Shown: positions 1 to 6,041 of the stretch, piece by piece
How positions within the stretch are numbered: position 1 is the first letter of the stretch
Layout of the letters: the number at the start of each line of letters is the position of its first letter
DNA from: Spirochaetaceae bacterium
Lineage (GTDB): Bacteria > Spirochaetota > Spirochaetia > JABEVK01
Length of the DNA: 15,058 nucleotides
NCBI GenBank assembly: GCA_023265735.1
Contig: JAHFSN010000013.1
Coordinates: 1 to 15,058 of the forward strand
Direction: 5' to 3'
The notes under the pieces: generated by a model
The model's database searches: none
The model's input: only the letters and a program-made list of their open reading frames with translations
What the model was told of the DNA's origin: nothing
Program-made: the position numbers and the translations under genes

Positions 1-903
1 CTGGCCAATGATGTGCTGCTTCCTCAGGGGGCCATCACCTTCAACCGCGTCTACCGAGAACTGATCTTCTCGACGCCCGAGCTGGAGCTCGGCTCGTATT
101 CGGTGAAATTCTACAAGAAATTTTTCCTGGTCACGGGAAAAGTCGAGGGTCGGAAGGTGTACGGGATCAGCCTCCTCGACAGGACAGCTCGGGACGATCG
201 GCAGCTCATCACGGCCAAAACGGCGCAGCTCGTGCAGAATCCCACTGTCCCAGGGGTGCTGACCTTGCGATTTGACGATGTCGTGGGTATCGTCCCGGAT
301 TCCCGGCGGGCCGGAACCTTCGACTTCTATACGGCCAAGCACCTGGACTACAACATCGTCTTGAGGGACCTGGTCCCCTCGGCGCCGACCCTGGGGCCCA
401 AGGAAATGCGCTCGTTTGACCTGGCAAGGCAGATTGCCTCCAAGGAGGCCGAGGTGGCCCGGGCCCAAGGGGATCTTCAGAGTCTGATCCGGCAGCAGGA
501 GGGTCGTCTGAGGACCCTGTGGTGGCTGCAAGGAGTGTCGGACCCGGCTGCCCGGGCCCGGGCCAAGTCGCTGGTGGGCCAGCTGGCCGAACTGAAGTCC
601 AGGGACTTGAGCGACAGGGTTCTCTCCAGCTGGAAGACCGAGTTCTACCAGAAGTTTTCGATCCCTCTTGCGTGCTTGTGCTTTGTGTTTCTGGCCTATC
701 CCTTGGCGGTGCTCCTCCAGCGTTGGGGGCTGACCGGCATCGTCGCCGTGGGGCTGTTGGCCGCTGTGGCGTACTGGGCCCTCCTCCTCCTGGCCCGAAC
801 CTTGGCCCTGGAATGGAACTGGTGGCCCGAATTGGCGCTCTTTCTGCCGAACCTGCTGATTGTTGGTGCGGGCATCCCGCTCTTGGGGAGGCTGCGCCGA
901 TGA
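1..903 (+). CDS. lptF: LptF/LptG-family permease, probably LptF (5' end outside window)
   Basis: The reading frame is open from the first base, so the N-terminus with the first membrane helices is missing. What remains starts in the periplasmic part (NDVLLPQG, then SYSVKFYKKFFLVTGK), which fits the beta-jellyroll of YjgP/YjgQ permeases. The end is a typical C-terminal membrane block: the motif TEFYQKFSIPLA enters a helix at about 655-720, followed by two more helices and a basic tail. In the known system LptF and LptG form the inner-membrane channel that, with the ATPase LptB, lifts lipopolysaccharide towards the outer membrane. Between jellyroll and helix lies an unusually long charged helical stretch (about 421-636, rich in K, E, Q and R). 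The stop overlaps the next start as ATGA, so the two permeases are translationally coupled. LptF rather than LptG is inferred from gene order. The family is sure, the exact paralogue less so. Confidence 0.82.
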   Translation: MANDVLLPQGAITFNRVYRELIFSTPELELGSYSVKFYKKFFLVTGKVEGRKVYGISLLDRTARDDRQLITAKTAQLVQNPTVPGVLTLRFDDVVGIVPDSRRAGTFDFYTAKHLDYNIVLRDLVPSAPTLGPKEMRSFDLARQIASKEAEVARAQGDLQSLIRQQEGRLRTLWWLQGVSDPAARARAKSLVGQLAELKSRDLSDRVLSSWKTEFYQKFSIPLACLCFVFLAYPLAVLLQRWGLTGIVAVGLLAAVAYWALLLLARTLALEWNWWPELALFLPNLLIVGAGIPLLGRLRR

Positions 904-1970
904 GCCGGCTCACGCGCTACCTCCTCGGCCAGTTTTCCTTTCTCTTTGGGCTCGCGCTGGTCTTCTTCACCGTCAGCATCATCCTCTCCGACCTGCTGAT
1001 CAACCTGTCGAAACTGGCCCCCTTGGGGGTGGGGCTCGACAAAATTCTGCTTTTGTCGTTGCTCTTTGTGCCCCAATCGGTTTCTTGGTCCCTGTCGCCG
1101 GCGCTTCTCTTCGCCGTGGCTTTTGTGCTGGGAAATCTCTACTCGCACAATGAACTGGTGGTGGTCTTTGGCTCGGGAATCAGTCTGAGGCAGTTTACGG
1201 CGCCACTGTTTCTCATTGGGGTCGTGGCGAGCCTCTTCCTCTTCTTCTGGAATGACCGAGGAGTGATCGGGGCCGAATCCCAGCGGCAGGAACTGAACCG
1301 GTCTCTCCAGGGACTGTCGAACAAAAACAATTCCAACGTCGCCTTCCTCTCGGATGGCGGCAAGCTTCTCTACTCCGCGGCGTTCTATAACGACCAGACA
1401 CGCTCCCTTACCGGGGTCGTCCTGGTGAAGAAGGACGAAACCGGCACCTTCCTCTGGAGGCTCGACGCCGACTGGGCCGATTGGACCCAGGACCGCTGGC
1501 TGTTTCACAAGGTGAAGACCTACACGTCCGAGGAGCCTACCATGGGCTACCGTTACGACGACCAGTGGTCCGATCCTCAGATTGCCGATCCCCCCGAGTC
1601 CTTCCAAAAGAAGAACATCGAAATGAACGAGCTGACCTTTGGCCAGGCTCTGGCCTACGTCCAAACCCTTAAGAAGGCGGGGCTCCCCAGCGCGGAGCCC
1701 GAGACCGATACGTACCAAAGGATTTCTTTCTCTTTCTCCCCCTTTGTGGTAATCTGGATTTCCGCCGCCCTGGGAGGCCGCTTCCGCAAGAATGTTCTGC
1801 TCATGAGCCTGCTCGTGAGCCTCCTGGTTTCCGCGTCCTACATCATCCTCCAGATGGTATTTGGCCTCCTTTCCAAGACGGATCTCGTGCCTCCCTGGAT
1901 GGGAGCCGGAACAGGGGTGCTGGTCGGTTCGCTGGCCGGGGCGGTCCTGTTTTCTCGAGCAAAGACCTGA
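900..1970 (+). CDS. lptG: LptF/LptG-family permease, probably LptG
   Basis: A 356-residue protein with the expected layout: helices at about residues 9-33, 50-78 and 95-118, then a hydrophilic periplasmic domain (about 120-265), then three C-terminal helices from SFSPFVVIWISAALGGRF onwards. It would pair with the preceding permease to form the LptFG transmembrane channel for LPS or a related glycolipid. The ATG at 900 is chosen because GGGGAGG lies 8 nt upstream (885-891), it overlaps the preceding stop by 4 nt, and it gives a normal N-terminus (MSRLTRYLLGQF). A longer in-frame extension back to 519 would lie wholly inside the previous gene. The length matches the family. Whether the substrate is true LPS is open, because some spirochaetes lack LPS; the window does not show the glycan genes. 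Confidence 0.82.
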   Translation: MSRLTRYLLGQFSFLFGLALVFFTVSIILSDLLINLSKLAPLGVGLDKILLLSLLFVPQSVSWSLSPALLFAVAFVLGNLYSHNELVVVFGSGISLRQFTAPLFLIGVVASLFLFFWNDRGVIGAESQRQELNRSLQGLSNKNNSNVAFLSDGGKLLYSAAFYNDQTRSLTGVVLVKKDETGTFLWRLDADWADWTQDRWLFHKVKTYTSEEPTMGYRYDDQWSDPQIADPPESFQKKNIEMNELTFGQALAYVQTLKKAGLPSAEPETDTYQRISFSFSPFVVIWISAALGGRFRKNVLLMSLLVSLLVSASYIILQMVFGLLSKTDLVPPWMGAGTGVLVGSLAGAVLFSRAKT

Positions 1971-1976
1971 GGAGGT
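1971..1976 (+). promoter_or_regulatory. Strong Shine-Dalgarno for tgt
   Basis: GGAGGT directly follows the lptG stop codon and lies 3 nt before the ATG at 1980. It shows that tgt is initiated on its own within the operon in spite of the short gap. Confidence 0.7.
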
Positions 1977-1979
1977 AGG

Positions 1980-3104
1980 ATGCTCCGCATTGACCACAAC
2001 GACCCGAATTCTCGGGCCAGGACCGGCACCCTGAGTCTTCCCCATGGGGATGTTCCTCTTCCGTCCTTCATGCCCGTCGGGACCAACGCCAGCGTCAAGG
2101 CGCTGCACCATTCCACGGTCGAGGCCATGGGCACCCGGCTCATCCTGGCCAACACCTACCATCTCTACCTGCGGCCGGGCATCGACGTTCTCCGGGCGGC
2201 CGGGGGGCTCCACGCCTTCAGCGGCTGGAAGCACAACATCCTGACCGATTCGGGGGGGTTCCAGATCTTCTCGCTGGCGCCGTTCCGAAAGATCCTCCCC
2301 GAGGGGGTGAAGTTCCGGTCCCACATCGACGGGAGCTACCATCTGCTCACCCCCGAATCCGTGGTCGAACTCCAGGAGACCTTTGGGAGCGACATCCTCA
2401 TGCCCCTCGACGTCTGCACCGGTCCAGAATCCAGCCGCCAGGACGCCGAAAAGGCCTTGGCCACGACTAACCAGTGGCTGAGCCGGACCGTGGCCCGCTG
2501 GAAGGCCCGGCGCGACGGCTACGACGGCCGGCTCTTCGGCATCATCCAGGGGCAGTTTCACGCGGACCTGCGCCGGGCCGCCACCGAGCAGGTGCTCGAA
2601 GCCGACACCCCGGGGATCGCCCTGGGCGGGCTTTCTGTGGGAGAAACCTTTCCCGTCTACGAGGACATGCTGGGCGTCGTGGCGCCCCTCTTGCCCGAAG
2701 GCAAACCCCGGTACGTCATGGGCATCGGCACGCCGGACTATATCCTGACGGCCATCGAGCACGGCATCGACCTCTTCGATTGCGTGTACCCGACAAGGAT
2801 TGCCCGCAACGGGTCGGTCTTTACCCCCGACGGGCTCCTCGACTTGACCAAGGCGAGATTCGAGAAAGACTTCGCCCCCATCCAGGAGGGGTGTTCGTGC
2901 CACGCCTGTACGACGTACTCCCGGGCCTACCTTCGCCAGATGTTCAAGTGCTCGGAGATTCTCGGCCCCATGCTGGCCACCGAGCACAACCTCCTGTTTC
3001 TTCACAATTTCCTGAACGACACCCGGCGGGCCATCCGAGAAGACCGGTTCCTCGAGTTCAAGCGGTCCTTCCTGGGACGATTTGGAGGAAAAGCCCGTGG
3101 CTGA
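1980..3104 (+). CDS. tgt: Queuine / preQ1 tRNA-guanine transglycosylase
   Basis: TGT exchanges guanine-34 in the anticodon of tRNAs for Asp, Asn, His and Tyr with preQ1, the first tRNA-bound step of queuosine synthesis. The 374-residue length is normal for the bacterial enzyme. Visible hallmarks are TDSGGFQ with the general acid/base Asp90, GGLSVGE in the substrate pocket, VMGIGTP, and the loop DCVYPTR with the nucleophile Asp267. The zinc site is complete: CSCHAC gives Cys305, Cys307 and Cys310, and His336 lies in ATEHN. This spacing equals that of the E. coli enzyme. It sits between lptG and murJ with a 9-nt gap before it and an 8-nt overlap after it, so it is co-transcribed with envelope genes although its role is in translation. 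No other queuosine gene is visible, so synthesis versus salvage cannot be judged here. Confidence 0.97.
   Translation: MLRIDHNDPNSRARTGTLSLPHGDVPLPSFMPVGTNASVKALHHSTVEAMGTRLILANTYHLYLRPGIDVLRAAGGLHAFSGWKHNILTDSGGFQIFSLAPFRKILPEGVKFRSHIDGSYHLLTPESVVELQETFGSDILMPLDVCTGPESSRQDAEKALATTNQWLSRTVARWKARRDGYDGRLFGIIQGQFHADLRRAATEQVLEADTPGIALGGLSVGETFPVYEDMLGVVAPLLPEGKPRYVMGIGTPDYILTAIEHGIDLFDCVYPTRIARNGSVFTPDGLLDLTKARFEKDFAPIQEGCSCHACTTYSRAYLRQMFKCSEILGPMLATEHNLLFLHNFLNDTRRAIREDRFLEFKRSFLGRFGGKARG
3084..3088 (+). promoter_or_regulatory. Shine-Dalgarno that sets the murJ start
   Basis: GGAGG lies inside the end of tgt, 8 nt before the GTG at 3097. It favours that GTG over an in-frame TTG at 3082, which has no comparable upstream site. 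Confidence 0.6.
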
Positions 3105-4629
3105 TACGGCCATCGTGGGGGCCGCCACCTTTGCGTCGCGGCTGCTGGGGTTCGTCCGCAACGCCGTCGTCGGCGCGCTCTTTGGCCAGAGCTGGAAGGC
3201 CGACGTGCTCAATGCCGTGTTCAGCATTCCCATGAACCTCCGCAAGATGGTGGCCGAAGGGGCCTTCTCGACGGCCTTCATCCCCGTCCTTTCCAAGACC
3301 GTCGAAGAGGACCCCACCGGCGCCCGGAGCCGCCAGCTGGTCCGGGCCCTGTTTTCCCTCCAGGTGGTGGTCCTGGTTCCCTTCACCGTTTTGGCCATCG
3401 TTTTTGCGCCCCAGATTGTGGCCGTCTTGGCTCCCTTCGGCTCTGTCGAGAAGCAAACGCTGGCCGTGGACCTGTTCCGGTGGTTCATCAATTTTCTTTT
3501 TCTCGTCAGTCTGAGCGCCGTCCTTATGGGTGTCGAGAATACCCACCAGAAATTCCTGATCCCGGCCGTGAGCCCTATTCTGTTCTCGGTGGCCGTGATC
3601 GGGTCGCTGGTGCTGCTCTTTCCGACCATGGACGTGTACGCCCAGGTTCCCGGGGTGCTCCTGGGAGGACTTCTCCCCATCCTCATGCAGTGGTTTGGGT
3701 TTCGAAAACTCGGATACTCCATGGTGCCGCTGGTTCGTTTCTGGACGCCCGACCTCAAGGAGACGGTCCGAAAGTGGGGCCCGGCGCTCATGATCAGCGG
3801 AATTTCCCTGGTCAACCAGCAGGTTTCAGTGACCCTGGCCGCCACGTTGCCCGAGGGCAGCGTTTCGGCCCTGACCAACGCCATCACGTTCTGGCAGCTT
3901 CCGGCTGGCGTCCTGTCGGCCTCGGTGATCACCGTCTACTTTCCGCGGATGAGCCGGCAGGTGGCCCGCAAGGACTGGGACTCCGCCTCGTCCACGATGG
4001 TCCAGGGATTGGAGCTGCAGGCGCTTCTCCTTGTCCCGGCGGGCCTCCTGATGGCCCTGTTCTCCGAACCCATCATCGCGATAGCCTTCCAGCGGGGCCA
4101 GTTCACCTACCAGGACACGGTGCTGGCGGCCCGAGTCCTCTCGTGGCTGTCGTGGGGCCTGTTCTTTTCGGGCATCCTGAACTTCCTGCAGCGGTTCTTC
4201 TACGCCAAGGGCGACTTCAAGACCCCGTTTTGGATCAGCCTCCTCTGGGCGGGGACCGATGTGGCGGTTTCCGTGACCCTGATGCATACTTCTCTGGGAG
4301 TGGCAGGACTGGCTGCCGGAAGTGTGGCCGGATTCTGTGTCGGCGCGGTCGTGTCGTTGTTTGTGGCTTGGAAGGCCTTGCCATGGAGACGCCTGGGCCG
4401 TCTCTTCTGGTTCTGGATTCGGATCGTGGTGGCCCTGGTCCCCGTGGCGGTGGGCTTTCAGCTGCTCCTGGCCGTGACGGGACGCTGGTGGATGGGCGGC
4501 CTGAGCCTCACCTCCCTCGGGCTTCTGGCCGGCGAGGGCCTGGGGTGTCTGGTCCTCTTCGGTCTGGGACTGCTGGCCCTCGGGATTCGCCCGTGGCGGC
4601 TAGGCACGCCGCAAGGAGTCGAGAAGTGA
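3097..4629 (+). CDS. murJ: Lipid II flippase MurJ (MOP superfamily)
   Basis: MurJ flips the peptidoglycan precursor lipid II across the inner membrane. The 510-residue product is a polytopic membrane protein of about fourteen hydrophobic segments, the size of the family. The N-terminal signature is clear: ASRLLGFVRN, then MNLRKMVAEGAFSTAFIPV. It includes Arg15, Arg21, Arg49 and Glu54, which match conserved charged residues lining the cavity of known MurJ proteins. In the second half, QLPAGVLSASVITVYFPRMS and LQRFFYAKGDFKTP are also typical. The GTG start is preferred on its ribosome binding site and overlaps tgt by 8 nt; a TTG at 3082 would add five residues. Its stop overlaps the next gene as GTGA. 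Placement after lptFG suggests a general envelope-building operon. Confidence 0.94.
   Translation: MADTAIVGAATFASRLLGFVRNAVVGALFGQSWKADVLNAVFSIPMNLRKMVAEGAFSTAFIPVLSKTVEEDPTGARSRQLVRALFSLQVVVLVPFTVLAIVFAPQIVAVLAPFGSVEKQTLAVDLFRWFINFLFLVSLSAVLMGVENTHQKFLIPAVSPILFSVAVIGSLVLLFPTMDVYAQVPGVLLGGLLPILMQWFGFRKLGYSMVPLVRFWTPDLKETVRKWGPALMISGISLVNQQVSVTLAATLPEGSVSALTNAITFWQLPAGVLSASVITVYFPRMSRQVARKDWDSASSTMVQGLELQALLLVPAGLLMALFSEPIIAIAFQRGQFTYQDTVLAARVLSWLSWGLFFSGILNFLQRFFYAKGDFKTPFWISLLWAGTDVAVSVTLMHTSLGVAGLAAGSVAGFCVGAVVSLFVAWKALPWRRLGRLFWFWIRIVVALVPVAVGFQLLLAVTGRWWMGGLSLTSLGLLAGEGLGCLVLFGLGLLALGIRPWRLGTPQGVEK
4613..4618 (+). promoter_or_regulatory. Shine-Dalgarno that sets the HEAT-protein start
   Basis: AAGGAG lies inside the 3' end of murJ, 7 nt before the GTG at 4626 and 13 nt before the ATG at 4632. 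The spacing favours the GTG, which overlaps the murJ stop. Confidence 0.55.
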
Positions 4630-5957
4630 AAATGGGAATGGTCCTGGCACTCCTGGTGGCGTCTACGTCGCTGTGGGCCCAGGCGAGCAGCAAGGAAGAC
4701 CGGACCGCCATCCTGAAGTACGGTATCGAAACCGAGGTGCTCGACCTCGTCCAGGCCCTCCGGCAGGAGAAGAACGCCGAATATCGCGACCTCCTCCTCG
4801 ACGCCTACGGTCACGCCAGAACTGACGAGCTCAAGCAGGCCCTCCTTCTGCTCTTCCTCGACCTCAAGGATACGGGACTTCAGGACCAGGCCATCCACGA
4901 GATCTCCGACTCCGACAAGAAGGGAAATGGTCTGCTCCTTGAAGCGGTTTCCTACCTGACGGAGCTGAAGAGCCAGGCGGCCAAGGAGAGTTTCGCCACG
5001 GCGGTGACGGGAAAGAACAAGATCCTGGCCGTGGCCTCGATCCGCGCCCTGGGGAAGCTGGGGGCCACCGACAAGGTGGACGATCTGCTGAAGATTTACC
5101 AGGACGCCGAGACCGACCCCAACTACAAGCCCGATCTCATCTGGACCTTCGGTGAAATGAAGGCGGCATCGGCCGTGGACCTGCTCCTGAAGGAATACGA
5201 CGAGAACGACGCCCAGCCCCTTTTCCAGCGCTCCATCTTGGAGGCCCTGGGGAAAATCGGGGACGAAAAGGCCTGGGACAGGATCGAAGCCGCCCTGGCG
5301 GCTACGAATACTGACATCCGCGCGGCGGCCGTGGCCACCCTTGCGTCTTTTCCGTCTCACCCCGCGGCTCCCCTGTTGGCATCCGCCCTTCGGGATGCCC
5401 AGCCGGCGGTCCGCGAGGCGGCGGCGTTGGCGGCCAAGACCCTGAAGCCCGCGGAATTGAAGGACATCTTGTCCTATCGCGTGCGGAAGGACCCCGAGGC
5501 CAAAGTGCGGGTGGCTTGCCTGAAGGCCCTGGCGGCCTACGGCGACGGGCCGTCTCTTGTCCTCAGTTTTGTGTCCGACCGCAAGACCGAACCCGCCACC
5601 TGGCGGGAGTCCTTGAACCTGGCCCTCGACGGGCAGTACCCAGGAACAGCGGAAGCCCTGAGAAAACTCATGGAGGACGACAACAAGGACAAGAACGGCA
5701 GCCTTACGGCGACCGTCACGAGCGCGCTCCTGTCCCGGCGCGACGGTTACCGGGCTCTCTTCGGTGTCGCCCTTGCCAGCGACAAGGTTCCGGCGAGGGC
5801 CGCGGCCCTACGGGCAGTCTCCGTGGGCAAGTATACCGAATATCGAAGCACCCTTGAGACCCTGGCGGCCAAGGACGCCGACGCGGGGATCAGGGCCCAG
5901 GCCGCGGCGATTCTCAAGGATTGGGGAGCCGACCCCCAGGCCAAGAAGACGAACTGA
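4626..5957 (+). CDS. Exported HEAT-repeat protein of unknown function
   Basis: A 443-residue protein with a short signal peptide (MKMGMVLALLVASTSLWAQA, cleavage likely after residue 20, no lipobox Cys). The rest is almost wholly alpha-helical and made of HEAT-like pairs. Recognisable units include AVASIRALGKLG, RSILEALGKIGDEKAWDRI, RAAAVATLASFPSHPAA, VREAAALAAKTL and VRVACLKALAAYG. Such solenoids bind proteins or peptides and have no catalytic residues. It should act in the periplasm. The GTG start overlaps the murJ stop by 4 nt, so it is coupled to the lipid II flippase and is the last gene of the operon. A helper role in envelope assembly is inferred from position only. An ATG at 4632 would shorten the signal peptide by two residues. 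I do not recognise a named family. Confidence 0.85.
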   Translation: MKMGMVLALLVASTSLWAQASSKEDRTAILKYGIETEVLDLVQALRQEKNAEYRDLLLDAYGHARTDELKQALLLLFLDLKDTGLQDQAIHEISDSDKKGNGLLLEAVSYLTELKSQAAKESFATAVTGKNKILAVASIRALGKLGATDKVDDLLKIYQDAETDPNYKPDLIWTFGEMKAASAVDLLLKEYDENDAQPLFQRSILEALGKIGDEKAWDRIEAALAATNTDIRAAAVATLASFPSHPAAPLLASALRDAQPAVREAAALAAKTLKPAELKDILSYRVRKDPEAKVRVACLKALAAYGDGPSLVLSFVSDRKTEPATWRESLNLALDGQYPGTAEALRKLMEDDNKDKNGSLTATVTSALLSRRDGYRALFGVALASDKVPARAAALRAVSVGKYTEYRSTLETLAAKDADAGIRAQAAAILKDWGADPQAKKTN

Positions 5958-5990
5958 GGCCTTTGGGGCGACCTTTCCAACGTTCCTGCC

Positions 5991-6022
5991 AAAAAAAAGG
6001 CCGCCCCTGGAAGGACGGCCTT
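5991..6022 (-). terminator. Intrinsic terminator of the TPR-greA operon
   Basis: Read on the minus strand, AAGGCCG (6022-6016) pairs with CGGCCTT (6003-5997). Three further pairs inside (one G-T) leave a loop of about 6 nt, and eight T residues follow at once (5998-5991). It lies about 20 nt past the greA stop. On the plus strand the same hairpin is followed only by TTGTCACTCTC, so it should work poorly for the HEAT-gene transcript. Confidence 0.88.
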
Positions 6023-6041
6023 GTCACTCTCGTGAGCTTTT

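Noticed and set aside
519..899. Longer N-terminus for lptG
   Set aside because: It would lie wholly inside lptF. The ATG at 900 has a good ribosome binding site and gives the normal family N-terminus.
696..3932. A 1078-codon open frame on the minus strand across lptF, lptG, tgt and murJ
   Set aside because: It lies opposite four well-identified genes. Its composition is an antisense artefact of GC-rich codon use.
3480..4625. Upstream extension of the HEAT-protein frame through murJ
   Set aside because: The frame is open but overlaps MurJ out of frame and reads as low-complexity Pro/Gly/Arg. The signal peptide starting at 4626 marks the real start.
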